From Delphinapterus leucas (lineage: Eukaryota > Chordata > Mammalia > Artiodactyla > Monodontidae), in assembly GCF_002288925.2 (NCBI RefSeq), contig NW_022098004.1:9901980-9965979 (forward strand): a DNA stretch of 64,000 nucleotides. The letters are read 5' to 3'. Shown here one piece after another: positions 32,152-44,959 of the stretch (the first letter of the stretch is position 1; each line of letters opens with the position of its first letter). Made by a program: the position numbers and the translations under genes. The notes beneath the pieces were generated by a model. The model ran no database searches. It had not been told where the DNA came from and was given only the letters and a program-made list of their open reading frames with translations.

Positions 32152-33769
32152 AAGAAAATAATGGAAGACGTTTTAAAACAATGGGCATCATCGGTTTTCC
32201 AGCACTTGTTACGTCTGATCCGATCAGGAAAACCACGTGGCTGTGGAGATTTAATATTTCCCTGACTTGGGTTTCAAGCTTTGCATACAAACATTAAAGT
32301 ACCAGAAAAGGGAAAACATACCAAAAAAATATTAAATGCCTGCTTATCTTACACTAGGTTTCCATGTCTAGTATAGAGGTTACACACTGGTAATCACAGC
32401 GTAAATCAAGCCCACAGACTTGTTTCCTTTGGCCCACATTTTGCCTCCCTCCTCCCTTTTTCTCTCTCCGTCCTGTCCTCTCTTGCATCCTTTTATTCCC
32501 CCTTCCTTCCTAGTACAAATTACTTGCCAGCATTAAAAACCTGGGGCAATTATATATCCAAACTCCAGAGAAGTTGGATTAGATGTCAATTTCTCTGTAA
32601 AAGCTTACAACTGGAACATACTGGGCTCCCAATTCCACTTGGTGACCAGCAGGCGGTCTGAGGAGCCCCTGCAGGCTAGACATGGGCTTTAGGCTCTCCT
32701 TTTGGCCACGGTCACCACCCCCGATGCTGGCGTCACCTGCCAGGCTACTGTGGGCATCTGATGCTCAGACGCACATCGTAAGGGGGCAAGATCCCTGCAA
32801 GAGACAATGGCTCAAGCCTGACCACGAAACTGCCTCAATCAGAATCCTCACGTGTGATCTGCCATATCTCAAAGAAGGCTTCACACCGATCTGCTTGAGA
32901 TTTTTTTTTTAAGGCGTGTCAAACCCCACTCTGTCAAGCACAAGGAGGCCAGGATGCTACCAACGCCTGGAAGAAATGGCAGCAGTGCTCAGCTTTGCAC
33001 AGGAAAATACAATGGTAATGATGCAGGGACCTGCAGGGATTTGGGTCTGTGGTACCAGTTCCTTTTCCCACCTACCCTGCATTTCCCAAATGTCCCTGAG
33101 TGGTCACAGGAACTCTGGACCTAGAACGACTTTGGGACCAAAGGGCATAAAAATGAACCGGTCAAGCGAAAAAGAGACTGGGTGCACAGCAAAACAAGAT
33201 CAAAGACCGGCAAGGATTTAGGCACAGAGTAGCACTATGAATTATCATTATTAGTGTTGTTACTATTGTTGTTGTTATTTAAGCCATTTAAGATACCTCT
33301 GGTGGTCATGCAGAAGATCAACTGCCTGAAGATACTGAAGCCTTGTAAACAGCCAGCAGGGATGAGATACCTTCTTATGCTGAACAGCTAAGGGGAAAAT
33401 TAGAAAACCATTGGGAAGCAGAAAGCCTGAATCTAAGTCTGAGGCACTATCCAAGGTCTCCAGGGATGCCATCCGTGCCATGGGTGAGGTTGGCAATTGG
33501 TTTACCCAGACAGGCAATCCGGGGATGGGTGGTGGGTTTGGGCCTGGTGATGGAAGGGGATAGAACAGTGGCCACACCCAGTGAGACTCACAGGCAGGTC
33601 GGACAGATGGGGACGGAGTCACAGAATCCCCAGGCACACAGAACATCAAGGTGGGAAGCCAGGCCCCAAAGATACCAACAAAGTTCCCGCTGAAGTCGGA
33701 GCTAAGAACGAGGCCATTTCTCTCTCCAGCGCTTGGAAGGTTCCTTCTGGTTTGAGTTTTTTAATTTTC
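32152..33769. other. Unique intronic sequence
   Basis: No gene. A pyrimidine-rich stretch lies at about 32440-32515 and GTT/ATT triplets at 33240-33280. Open frames at 33275-33693 on both strands lack support. Confidence 0.4.
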
Positions 33770-33950
33770 CCCAAATTGTGGATTTACTTGGGCAGTGTCC
33801 CCATTTACTGTAAATTATGGTTTTAATTATCAATTTTATTAAGATGCCCAAAGGAGCTGGGGCTTACAACACAGTAATTTCTAATGGGTTGTTATTATTA
33901 ACTTATAATTGTGAAGCGCTGGAGACAAATGTTACTTATAACTGTACCCA
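33770..33950. other. Candidate conserved noncoding element
   Basis: Repeat-free AT-rich block with GGTTTTAATTATCAATTTTA, TTATTATTAACTTATAATTG, and CCCCAAATTGTGGATTT. Its density of homeobox-like words is the highest in the window. Not tested. Confidence 0.3.
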
Positions 33951-33964
33951 ATTAAAAGGCCACA

Positions 33965-34284
33965 TGGGCTTCCCTGGTGGCGCAGTGGTTAGGAGTCCAC
34001 CTGCCAATGCAGGGGACACAGGTTCGAGCCCTGGTCCGGGAAGATCCCACATGCCGTGGAGCAACTAAGCCCGTGCGCCACAACTACTGAGCCCACGTAC
34101 CACAACTACTGAAGCCCGAGCACATAGAGCCCATGCTCCACAACAGGAGAAGCCACCGCAATGAGAAGCCCACGCGCTGCAACGAAGAGTAGCCCCCGCT
34201 CGCCACAACTAGAGAAAGCCTGCGTGCAGCAACGAAGACCCAACACAAGCAAAAGTAAATAAGTAGATTTAAAAAAATAAAAAG
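33965..34284 (+). mobile_element. CHR SINE, long form, intact
   Basis: Long form. Exact 12 bp target duplication TAAAAGGCCACA at 33953-33964 and 34285-34296. Antisense to WWOX. Confidence 0.95.
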
Positions 34285-34296
34285 TAAAAGGCCACA

Positions 34297-35225
34297 GAGA
34301 TGGTGATTTCTCCCCTCTGCACCATCATCCCCCCACCTCCCGCCCCTAGAACATACCACTAAAGCAACCTGTAAGAACCAATCAACAAGTTGCAGAATCT
34401 TCCAGCACAAGGCGTCTCCCTCCCTGGAGATCAACTGACACGTATAGAGCAAGAAGATGAGCCTAATGTCTTCCATCCTGAGTTAGATCTTGGGACAATT
34501 CAAATTTGGGGACAATGTTTGTGTTATAAACCACTAGCTTTAAGGATGCGAGTTTCACCCACATTCTCCTATGAGTATCAACACAAGGACCTTACTTTCC
34601 TAACTGACCTGATTAATGTAAACAAAGTTCTGGTGACAGGACATTGACCATGATACTGAAATCTGACGCTCCAAGGGCATTTCCCAGGAAATTCGAGGAG
34701 ATGCAGTCACTACAACTCTAAGATCAAGACCGCAAAGGCAGCGACCAGATAATCCAAAGACTTAGAGATTGTGCTCAGTGAACACTAACCACAGCTTCCA
34801 ACTCGTAAGAAATTACAGAACTACACAGACCTCTCCAGAAGAAGTCAAGTCACAGCCAGCCCTGCTTTTACATGTAGGCATTCTATACAGCTACGTACAA
34901 GTACCACACAGAGGCTCCTCCACACCCAATAACAGAAATAAGATCCTAAATATAAATATTTACCAAAGGAGGATGCCAATCCAAGCGATGAGAAGAGAGA
35001 ATCAGGAAATGACCGGCTCACTTGCAGTACCTTTTTGAAACATCGACAGGCTGGCGTTTACGTGCTCTGGGCAGTATAATGCAGACACCATGTTTTGTAA
35101 AGCTATATTATAAATTCCAACTGACTGCCCGGGATCTCTCAAGAGGCAAGACTGACCCCAGGCTGCCCACCAGTGCTGCCACTGAGCTGGCTGAATTAGG
35201 TTCTCACCTGACCTGCCAGTAACAG
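34297..35225. other. Unique intronic sequence
   Basis: No gene recognised. An 85-codon frame at 34390-34647 was looked at and has no family signal. Confidence 0.4.
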
Positions 35226-35229
35226 TCCA

Positions 35230-35920
35230 GATTCCAGTGTGTTAGCAATCACAGTGAGAAAAGTACCCAAAGACTACAATTAACACGGTGCTAGGCAACC
35301 CAGAAAAGACAGATTCTGTAAGGGCAACTAAATCCAGCAGTATCCATGTCAGTAAGGGTGTGGGGGCAATAGGCAACCTCACAGATTAACAGGGGAGGGG
35401 CTGCGGAGTGGAATATAAAGTGGCTCAACATCTTTGGGGGCAACTGGACTCTATCCAAGTGTTCGTGGACATGCCCTTTCGCCCAATTATTCCATAACCA
35501 GAAATGCAGCCTATAAATATACTTGCCCACATGGGCAAACAATGTGAGAGGGATATTCAATCAGCCTTGTTCGTAACAGCCAACAACCTGGAATCAACCT
35601 AAATGTTCATCAATTAGGTGAAATAAATTGATGGCACGCACAGAAAAGAACGAGGTGAAACGAGATGGATACAAGAAAACACGGCCGTGTTCTGTCATTA
35701 AGAAAAAAAAGAAATCAAAGTACAGATTAGCCAGCAAGTATGATCCCACGGGTGAAACAAAAAGAGGGGACGTACATGCTTAAATATGCGCTAACATCGA
35801 TAATTTCAGCAAAAGAGCTATTATTGGTCAGGGGCAAGGAAGCCTTATTTTCCATCTGATAACATCTATCCTGTTTCCATTTTTAGCACGGTGCGTGCAT
35901 GCCTGTTAGGGTAAGAAACT
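35230..35920 (+). mobile_element. Old L1 (L1M type) 3' end
   Basis: GGGGGCAACTGGACTCTATCC, ATAACCAGAAATGCAGCC, TCGTAACAGCCAACAACC, CTAAATGTTCATCAATTAGG, AATTGATGGCACGCACAG follow the L1M ORF2 end and 3' UTR with broken frames. Antisense to WWOX. (The first match is at about 35436-35456.). Confidence 0.75.
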
Positions 35921-36084
35921 CAAAATTAAAAACTGAATGGTATCTAGTGGACCATTTCTAAGCCTTTATAAACTTTAATACAGAGAAATCAAGGCAAGGG
36001 AGAAAGGAAAAAAGGAAAACCCGTTCTCATTCCAAACGCTCTATTTTCAGAGAAGACTGTAGAAAGACAAGGACCACCCAGGGG

Positions 36085-36290
36085 GGTGTTACTACATGCT
36101 GAGCACTGTGGCCAGGTGCTTTCTGAGATACATTATCTAATCGAAGGCACACTTCACAAAAGCCCTACGAAGCGCCACTGTCCTCATCTCACAGATGAGA
36201 AAACCGACAATCCCAGGGGTTAAGGAGACTCACTGAGATCAGAGGGCAAAAATGGAGAAGGATCCCCAAGTGGTGTAGCCTGAGCTCAAG
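36085..36290 (-). repeat. MIR element
   Basis: Reverse MIR: GCTGAGCACTGTGGCCAGG, TCTCACAGATGAGAAAACC, CACTGAGATCAGAGGGC. Confidence 0.7.
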
Positions 36291-37378
36291 GCAGGGGGGT
36301 CCTCAAACCACCACACTCACCATGTGAGTTCCAGGCACACACTAGGAGCTCCTTGAGGGCAGGAGAAACCAATCTGGAACACAGCTCACCCGGCCCAACT
36401 GTCTGCTAACTCTACCTGTTAAATATGACTTAGAGAATTTGATACATGTTCTTTGTGGCTGTTATGAGGTATGTTCACATTTGTAGCATTCACATAATGT
36501 AAGCTAAACTAAGCAACTGTCCTTCTGAAAGAGAGAGAAATGGTCCAAATGCCGTGGGCCTCAATGTCAACAGTCTACCAATGCTTATTTCTTTTCTGTG
36601 TTACCATGTCGAGGCAAAGAATTGAGGCCTCATCAGCTACTCTGTTACATAAAAGTACTTACTTTACGGAATCTGTCCCCAAACCATGAGGCATTATCAA
36701 ATTATCTTCTCTCTTATTTAATATTTCATCACGGGGCTCAGAATTAACACCATCCTTCGCTTTCACAAACACTTCTCTGTGTAAGGCCTATGAGACGGGA
36801 AAACTAATCCACAGAAATAAACTTTCTCTCCACGTTCTCCAAGGTCAATAACTTAAAAGTATGGACTTAATTTAACCCTGCCTCTATGCTTTCAACCAAT
36901 GAGTTGTTTTACAAAGGACAATCTTAACACCATGGCCGTTCTAAGTTATGCTCGAATTTTCTCTTTAATTTCTAAAAGGCTTCAGTGCCAAACTTAAAAG
37001 GACTATCCTTATTAAAATCAAAGATGAAGACCACCCCCTATAAGAAGAAAGTCATGCCACGTTGGATTTTTTAACAAAGTGCACGGCACTTTTAGAAATT
37101 TGGCCCAGGTCCTTAGCAAGAAAAAAACAGGATGAAACAGAAGAAGCAAAAACAAAGGCTTCGCAGTAAAAAAAAAAAAAAATGTTTTAATCTAGTTTAT
37201 TGGACAGAGACCACTACGTATTAAAAGGTCTCAACAAGATAAAGCTTCTTTAACTCACTGTCATTAACAAAGGAAAGAATACAGTGGCTCTATAATTCCA
37301 AACCCAGCATACGCTATTCTGTTCAAGTTTACGTTCTTTGGAAGGCAAGCCTTTTTCTGTAACTAACAAATCACACAC

Positions 37379-37379
<1 letters not shown>
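36291..37379. other. Unique intronic sequence
   Basis: No gene recognised. An A-run lies at 37168-37182. Confidence 0.4.

Positions 37380-37409
<30 letters not shown>
37380..37409. repeat. (AC)n microsatellite
   Basis: About 14 uninterrupted AC units. Confidence 0.95.
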
Positions 37410-37412
<3 letters not shown>

Positions 37413-39737
37413 TGATGTCACCTTTTCTAATTCGCACTCACAGCCGTATCTACTAAGAGAACCAAAGTGTTTCTACGTGGTTAGGAGTGGAAAGATTTAC
37501 CTTGAAGTTTGGCCTTTTTTTACTTTGATGGATGAATTTATCCCACTTCAAGAGGAGAAGAGAACCCAGCTCTGACTTCACAAGCACACTTGTATTATAT
37601 TACCGAGTGGTTCACTGTTTTCACAGCTGGGCCAGGATTTCCTTTCACAACGGCAGCCGCTGTTACCCTGTCCTCTGCTCAAGACAAGGTTCTTTATGAT
37701 TTAGAGCAAACAGGGCAGCCACGTCGGTTCTGCACCTGCACTTGTCCAAAGAGAGATCCCTTTCTTTTACCTTCCTAACGACCAAAGCGGCCACGATCGC
37801 CTGTCTACCAACATATTTTCCACTCCTGTCAATTAAGAAGTGGTCAGGATGGAACTGTTTAAAAAAAAAAAAAAAAAAAAAATACTCCTCTAGTCCACTG
37901 AGAGCTTCCAGAAACGAAAAGTCTGCTCCAGCCTACACCTTCAATGTGGCGATATTAACTACTTTCCTAATTCAGGCCCTTTTTTTTTTTTTTTTTTTAA
38001 ATTTCTGATCGACCTTGGCTCTCACCTTTTTTAAAAAAGTGGTGTAGGACTTTGCCACTTGAAAAGATTAAATTCTTTATGCTCCCAAAGTCATATGGAG
38101 GTGTGCAGAACACCATGCTGGGAAAACTCAGCACTTTTCTGAGGCTCACTTTTAAAGGGTCCAAACTGACTTTTACTTTGTATGATGCAACTTCTCAGAA
38201 GCCTGACTTAAATTCAATCATGAAAGCTAGATGCACAGGGAGAAAGTTCTATTAACTTTGCGCTCTCTGGGTCCACCATGACCTGTCCTAAAATCAGTGA
38301 CCCCTACAACATCCCCTTATGTGGAAAGAAAATCTGTAAGCAGACATTTACTGAGAAGTAACCATTTACTGATTAAGAAGTGCTAACTACGAAAATGAAC
38401 GATACACCAAGGAGACAAAACATACAGCACTTTAAAAGCAAACTGATTTTAGTGCAAAAAACACCTAATTGAAGGGTAACTCTTACCTTGTCGTCATTAA
38501 GAAAAAAAGTATCCCCGATAAGCTATATAACCTGACCACGCTCTCCCAGGACATCTTTAATATAATCACTTTTTTTAAGTTCTGTAAAATCTAACTGTTG
38601 GCTTAGCTGTGTGTGTGTTTCTGTCATTGTTTTGTTTTTTTTAAAAAATACGAATGCTGAAATCATTTCAATTCAACTCGATAATAGGAAAAAAAAAAAA
38701 AAGTAAGCTTACGTTTCGGGTGATTTCTCTTGCAATAGACAGTCCACAATAATCCCGGAGAGAAGGTACCAGCAACACTAGCTTTCCAGAAGAGGAAGTA
38801 AACAAAACTCTTCATTTCCTTTCGCAAGCCAAGGTGCCCAGAACGAAACACAAGGACTCATCATGTTTGATGCTTACCTTTCCGGTATAACACACCCAGT
38901 GATTACAGTGCCTGGGTCCCCAGGGGCCATATAATTTGTAAAAGAAATTCTCCATCGCTTTGTAAGCTAAGAAGAGCTGCCTAAACGAAGTCAGACTCGC
39001 TGGAAGGGGGAGAAGGGAAAGAGCTGTCTGTTTTCAGGTTGATAACATTCTGTTTTGGAATACCATGACGAAGGACTGGCGAAACATACCATCTGTGAAA
39101 TGTATACCTCTCGGGAAACATGCGATCTAACCATGACCGTGATCAAGCACCTGCCTGACATGAATGGCAGAGATGCACACAGTGCCTTCCAGCTGGGGCT
39201 GATTTTGCCTGGTTCCTGGGGCCTCCGTCGGCTATAGGTTTGCATCTGGCTCCCCTCGTGCAGCTGCTGCTGCCTCTGGGCCAAGAGGGTCACAGTCAGA
39301 GTCCCCACACAGGTTAACATACACGGCTAGGGATGAGGCTTAACTTCAATTCGAAGAGGAGGGAGCACTGTCAGAGTCAGTGAAGGCACCCGAGCCCTAA
39401 CAGAGGACTCAGGCCCGCACAGAACTTCTGTTCAACCTGCACGCCTGGAGGCTTCCCAGCTCCCAGCAGTGGCAGCCCATGCCGTTGGGGAGAAGCCGCA
39501 AAAGACTCCCGTGGAGATTTTCCTCCCAGATCAGAGAGCTTGAGGAAGCACGCTCAGCTCAATTTTTTTATTTGGCTCAAGCATGCAGCCTGCCCCTCAA
39601 GCATATAACATTTTAGAGGCTCTAGAAGGCAAGGTGGACTAGATTTTCTTCAGTGCTTTGCGACAGATAGATAATAAGAAGTAAACACGCAATCAAAGAA
39701 TTTCTTGGAGGAAAAACAGATCAGGAGCCGTACTGGT
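37410..39737. other. Unique intronic sequence with A/T homopolymers
   Basis: No gene or dispersed repeat recognised over 2.3 kb, the second longest such stretch. A-run at about 37861-37881, T-run at 37980-37998, and a short A-run at 38690-38702. Confidence 0.4.
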
Positions 39738-40338
39738 TGTTATGAACCGAACTGTGTCCCCTTAAAATTCATACATGGAGGGCTTCCCTGGTGGCGCAGT
39801 GGTTGAGAGTCGGCCTGCCGATGCAGGGGACATGGGTTCGTGCCCCAATCTAGGAAGATCCCACATGCGGCAGAGCGGCTGGGCCCGTGAGCCATGGCCG
39901 CTGAGCCTGCGCGTCCAGAGCCTGTGCTCCGCAACAGGCGAGGCCACAACAGTGAGAGGCCCGCGTAACGCAAAAAAAAAAAAAGAAAAAAATTCATATG
40001 TGGAGCCCTATCCCCTGATGTGATTGTATTAGGAGCCAGGGCCTAAATGAGGTGATGAAGGTTAAATGAGGTCATAAGGGTGGGGCCCTGATCCAATAGG
40101 ACTTGTGCCCTTATAAGAAGAGAGACACCAGGGACGGGTGCACACAGAGAAAAGACCACAGGAGGACACAGCAAGGAGGAGGTATCAACAGGGCAAAGAC
40201 AGAAGCCGCAGGAGAAACCAACCCTGCTCAAACCCTGATCTTGGACATCCAGCCTCCACAACTGTGAGAAGCAAATTTCTGTTGTTGGAGCTGCCCCGTC
40301 TGTGGTAGTTTGCTGTAACAATCGAACCGAATAAAACA
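39738..40338 (+). mobile_element. MLT1-type LTR, split by a CHR SINE
   Basis: Starts TGTTATGAACCGAACTGTG. After the SINE it continues with GTGATTGTATTAGGAGCC, AGGTTAAATGAGGTCATAAG, GGTGGGGCCCTGATCCAATA, CTTATAAGAAGAGAGACACC, and ACTGTGAGAAGCAAATTTC. A solitary MaLR-family LTR with no internal genes nearby. Antisense to WWOX. Confidence 0.85.
39781..39988 (+). mobile_element. CHR SINE, short (CD-like) form, in an LTR
   Basis: Full short form. Target duplication AAAATTCATACATGGAG / AAAATTCATATGTGGAG at 39764-39780 and 39989-40005, two mismatches. The target is the 5' part of the MLT1 LTR. Antisense to WWOX. Confidence 0.95.
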
Positions 40339-40580
40339 CTGCTGCTTTTGACCTGATCAACTAGATCTAAAAGGAGAAAAGGCAATGTTCCCTCAGCTTC
40401 CTGGCCTCAACCACCAGGAAGTAAGATATAAGTGTTTACGTCATTCCTACATGAGGCAAGTAACTGAGGGGGAGGAGGTGAGACTCCTATCAGAAATCTA
40501 ACTTCTCCTTGGAGTTTCTCTTAAGAGAACTGAAGAAGAAAAAAAAAAAAAAAAAATGAGAGGGAGATCTAGTTCCTTGC

Positions 40581-40755
40581 TACTCAAAGAGTGGTACTTG
40601 GCCCAGCAGCAGTAGCATCACCTGAGAATTGTCAGAAACGCTAATTCTCCAGCCCCAACCCCAGACCTGCTGGATCAGAGATTCTGGGAGCTGTGGCCAG
40701 CATTCTGTGTTCTAATAAGCCTTCGGGGGACTGCGGTACTTGTTCAAGGTGAAAA
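40581..40755 (+). mobile_element. MER5-type hAT element
   Basis: AGCAGTAGCATCACCTGAG, CCAACCCCAGACCTGCTG, GATTCTGGGAGCTGTGG, TTCTGTGTTCTAATAAGCC in MER5 order, ending CTTGTTCAAGG. Confidence 0.8.
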
Positions 40756-40814
40756 TCCTCTGGCCTTGTTAATGCCCAGGACTGACCTTCTCCAACACAC
40801 ACGCTGTCTAGCAC

Positions 40815-40960
40815 TTCACACGTACACACCACTTTTACATCAGTCCCACTTTGCCCTCAGCAGCATGGTATTTGATCCTGTTATCCCTATTATACAGATA
40901 AGGAAACTGAGGCTCAGAAAAGGCAAGGCCAAACAGTTCACTGGAAGAGTAAAGACTGGC
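40815..40960 (-). repeat. MIR element
   Basis: Reverse MIR core: TTATACAGATAAGGAAACTG, then AGGCTCAGAAAAGGCAAGG. Confidence 0.7.
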
Positions 40961-41079
40961 CTCTAGGACATGATGCCTCTAGAACCCCTTACAGCTTCCC
41001 CCATGGTGACGCTGTCATTTTCTGAGAACTGCCCCCCCACCACCACCCCCTTCCTAGCACCATCCTGCAAGGGCTACTC

Positions 41080-41700
41080 TTGGGCGTCAGACTTGAGTTA
41101 AAATCCTGCCTCTGCCACTTTCTAGGAACCTCTGAGCCTTGAAAAGGATGCTGGGTGTTCTCGGTTGAACCATGTCTCCTGCCTCAAAATTCTTATGATG
41201 AAGTCCTAAGAATCAGAATGTGACCTTATTTGGAGGTAGGGTCTTTGTGGAAGTAATCAAGTTAAAGTGATGTCACTGGAGTGAGTCCTAATATTATATT
41301 ACTGGTGTACTTATAAAAAGGGGAAATTTGGACAGAGCATACATACCGAGAGAATGCCACATGAACTTGAAGATGCCCATCTACAAGCCAAGGAGGGAGG
41401 CCCAGACCAGACCCCTCCCTCACACCCCTCAGAAGGAATCAACCCTGCAAACACCTTGACCTCAGACTTCCGGTCTCCAGAAATGTGAAACAAAAAACTT
41501 CTGTTGTTTAAGCCACCAGTCTACAGTGTTTGTTATAGCAGCCCTAGGAAACTAATACACTTAACTTCTACGAACCTCACTTTCTTCAACCATAAAGGGG
41601 GATATTAAGATGTATTCTGACAGGGCTGTAAGGAACATCAAATAAAATAACTATGCAGAATCCTTGGCAAGTAGCAAGTTTTCAATACATTAGGCTTCCT
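41080..41700 (+). repeat. MIR element split by an LTR
   Basis: Left part 41080-41155 (GTTAAAATCCTGCCTCTGCC). Right part 41560-41700 (CATAAAGGGGGATATTAAG, AGGGCTGTAAGGAACATCA). The halves are in order and separated by the MLT1-type LTR. Confidence 0.7.
41156..41559 (+). mobile_element. MLT1-type LTR, solitary
   Basis: TGTTCTCGGTTGAACC at the start, then TGATGAAGTCCTAAG, GACCTTATTTGGAGGTAGG, CTTATAAAAAGGGGAAATTTGG, CTTCTGTTGTTTAAGCC, and AGGAAACTAATACA at the end. Both LTR ends (TG..CA) are visible. Inserted in a MIR. (The fourth match is at about 41310-41331.). Confidence 0.85.
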
Positions 41701-41944
41701 ATTAACACAACACTTGCTAAAAGGCTCTCCACGTGATTTACATCTCACATTCTCCTATGGAAATCTAAAAATCTGTGCAGGACACTCAACAGAATCAAGG
41801 AACCTTAGCTACTCAGGCAGCTGAGCTATTCAACTGCTAATCACTGCCCCAACTCCTCCCAAGAAGTATTTAAAGCACTGCATAATAAACATCCACATGC
41901 AACACAGAAATTAAGAATAAGGTGAAAATCGGTAGATGCCTGGG

Positions 41945-42155
41945 GTCAGGGTGGGGAAGGAGACTGACAAATTACCTGGGGCAAAAAGGCAGGAGGAAAA
42001 TTGCCGAGGAGAAGTAAATGTTCTGTATCTTGGTTGGGGTGGTGGTTTCCCCAGGTATACACATTTGTCAAAAGTCATTCATGTGTACAATTAAAATGTG
42101 TGTGTTTTATTATATGTAACTTATACTTCAAAAAAGTTGATTATTTTAAAAAGGG
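41945..42155 (+). mobile_element. Old L1 (L1M type) 3' UTR end
   Basis: GTTCTGTATCTTGGTTGGGG, GTATACACATTTGTCAAAAG, TGTACAATTAAAATGTGTG, ATTATATGTAACTTATACTTC follow the L1M terminal order. Antisense to WWOX. (The last match is at about 42110-42130.). Confidence 0.75.
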
Positions 42156-42402
42156 GGAAATGTGTACCCATATTAAGAAGGAAAAAATAAAAATCTGATC
42201 TACCAGGAATCTGAAGTAAACTAGTTTCTCACTTGAGCATTTAAATGTTAGTTCTGAGCTTCCTGGCAACGTTGGTAAAGAAAGGAAATAGAATACTTTA
42301 TAGTGCCCTCTCTATTATATGAAAAAGAGCATACCAATTCTTTATTTCAACAACTCTGAAATTTTATCAGAGGAATCCCTATATGAGAAACACATGTTAA
42401 AA

Positions 42403-42630
42403 AAAATAAACCAGGAGTTGGCAAACATTTTCTATAAAGGCCCAGATAGTAAATATTTTCAGCATTGCAAGCCCTATGGTCTCTGTCACTGCTGTTTTAA
42501 ACATGAAAGCAACCACAGACAGTAAGTCAATGAGTGAATACCTCTGTGTCACAATAAAACTTTATTTACAAAAATAGGGAAGGGCTGGATTTGACCCATG
42601 CACCACAGTGTGCTGACCCCTGGAATAGAC
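42403..42630 (+). mobile_element. Nonautonomous hAT (MER20/MER58-like) element
   Basis: Starts CCAGGAGTTGGCAAAC and ends GTGCTGACCCCTGG (inverted ends). Inside: AGATAGTAAATATTTTCAGC and ATAAAACTTTATTTACAAAA. The exact family name is uncertain. Confidence 0.75.
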
Positions 42631-44734
42631 AATGCACTTTTAACGTTCAATTCTAAACTGACCTGAAGCCAAACAAGAACAAAGCATGGGAGGACAAGAA
42701 GGTGACCTTGACCTGTAGATTTTCTACAAAAGAAAATGTTAATAATTACAACAGCCAAGTTCAGAACTCCTGTGGATAACGACCAAAGAAAACTTAATTT
42801 TAGACAGTTTACGAGATTCTATAAAAGTCTCTATAAAGTGAATCTCATTTAAACAAATATAAAACAAATTTTTAAAGTATTCAGTTTGCATCAAAATCTT
42901 ATTACACTGTTTGTTTCACCCTGAATTTCATTCAACTTACTGTAACTACATCAGCTTTTCATTGCAAAGCTGGATGTTTAACTATAAACTATATCCTGCC
43001 TCTCCCTTTGTGTGTAAAATTGACAAATGTGTTGTTTTTGGATTCCAGAATTCTGGAGAAAGCCAACCTAAATGAATTAAGATGACTAATGTGTTGAGTC
43101 TGTTTCCAGTCCAACAAAATGTTAATGTAAGAACCCATGTCTTATGATGCTCTGTGTTTTAGTTCAAATTTAACATCAAATATTGAATGAGGCAGTTTCT
43201 AAGTAAATTACTAAGCTAAAAATATTCCTTCAGCATAGCAAGAACTCCATCTTGTTTAAATAAATGGAAATTTGAACATCTTCACTCAGATCAGCCTAAA
43301 TAAGAAATTAGAAAAATGCAAACCTCCATTACAGGTAACGGTACTAACTTCATCTTTCTGTGGAAAGGAGCACAACGTTGTCTATCGAGGAAAAGGATTT
43401 ATTTCAAGTGATTCACCCATAATCGTGTTGTCAAGCAACACCCTACACGCAAATGTAGGATGCTTAAGCAAAACAATGTTTTTCTGGTGTGCCAGGTAAT
43501 TAATCACAGCCAAGGTGAAAGATCACGAAGATACCATGAATACAGTGCTGAGACTCACAACCCATGTGTCTTTGAGCATCCAGCTACTGCGGGGTATCTG
43601 GCACTACTAGTTCTTCTGTAGCATGATGTTTTTACAAATGTTTTCACTGCATTTACTTAACATTTAGCTGAGGAGTTCCTGTGGCTATAACACACTGCTA
43701 CACAGTTTTGTTCTAAGTAAACTAACATTAGTTTTTCATCACGTAATATTTGAGTAATTTGTATTTCCACAGAGGCAGTAACTATTACACTTTTAAAAGC
43801 TGTTGGAAGTGCGGCAAAGCCCGAATTCAATTCCATAAACATTCCTCATGGACCTTCCAAACTGGACAGATACCAAATGTTTCCAGTTTTCTTAAATCAA
43901 TTACATTTACTGACCACCAAAAGATGAATTTTAATAATTACCTTCCATGTGAAAATCAAAACTATGAAGAGATTATAAAAAGAAGGAAATCAATAATTGG
44001 GGGGGCGACCAATCTTTCAAAAAAAAAAGAAAAATTTAAAATTCTATAGGGAAGAAATTAGAAATCCAGGCTCTAGAAATGGAAACTACATAGAATATAT
44101 GTATTTTGCCCCTAGGTTTTAGATTCAACTATGACAGGCTGTCAGTAACTGAACTTTTTCATTACCTGCCAGGTATTTAGGAAATTTCCATTGTTTAGCA
44201 AAGGGTAATTCTGAAATCAATAATACTTCATTAATTAAATGCTGATAAATTTCTATCAGAAAAGCAACCATGACAATAAAAACTTAAACCTCTCTAGGCA
44301 TATTTTTATTTCTAATTCTATTCAATTCAATGATTTTTTATGAATAAAAGCACTCTCTAAAGCAAGTATATGTATTTAACTGCTATTAACGATTGTAATT
44401 CCTGAAAACTATCAGGACTTCTTAATTCGGGATCCATGGGCTATCCTTCCCTCCCACCCAAACTTGTACAGAAATGCCAGGCTACAAATGCACTGATTTT
44501 CCCCCTGTGGAAAGAAGCCAGAGGTCCCATGATATTCTCAAAGGAGTAAAGGGTGCAAAAAGAAGGTTAAAATCCAAAAGCCTGGAATTTTTTTTTTTTT
44601 TTTTTTTAATGAGAAAGCTGTGAAAACACTGTTTGTTCCCCCTGAAAGCTATACAGAAAGAAGCCAAGTATGGTACTTGACAAAACAGATGGAGTCTCAG
44701 AACAAGTCCATCCACGCAATCTGACCATCTTGGC
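42631..44734. other. Unique AT-rich intronic sequence
   Basis: No gene or repeat recognised over 2.1 kb. A T-run lies at 44589-44607. A 99-codon frame at 43750-44049 has no family signal. Confidence 0.4.
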
Positions 44735-44905
44735 GTCAGAAGGGGAACTTAACCATTACAAATCCAAAGCCCTGCCCAGCACTTAAGTCACCTCTGCCGC
44801 ATAGTCAGTAAGCAGCCACCCAGCCTACGCTTCAACACCTTTGTGACGGGGAACTCACTTGCTCAAGGCAGCCTGCTCTGTTTCTGGAAATGAGGCAATT
44901 CCCTG
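44735..44905 (+). repeat. L3/CR1 fragment
   Basis: CAGCCACCCAGCCTACGCTTC, ACGGGGAACTCACTTGCTC, AAGGCAGCCTGCTCTGTTTC match the conserved CR1-type block. (The first match is at about 44813-44833.). Confidence 0.7.
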
Positions 44906-44959
44906 CTTGGTTCCTAATGGGTGATGAAGACAAGAGAACTACTACTTCTGAAAATCAAT

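Noticed and set aside
34390..34647. 85-codon frame with a protein-like composition
   Set aside because: Considered as retroviral or gene remains. No motif recognised and no LTR or continuing frame around it.
39781..40360. Possible processed gene copy near 40 kb
   Set aside because: The sequence is an MLT1-type LTR interrupted by a SINE, with no exon fusion.
41156..41559. Intact endogenous retrovirus
   Set aside because: Only solitary LTRs of the MaLR type are present; no internal gag, pol or env remains adjoin any of them.
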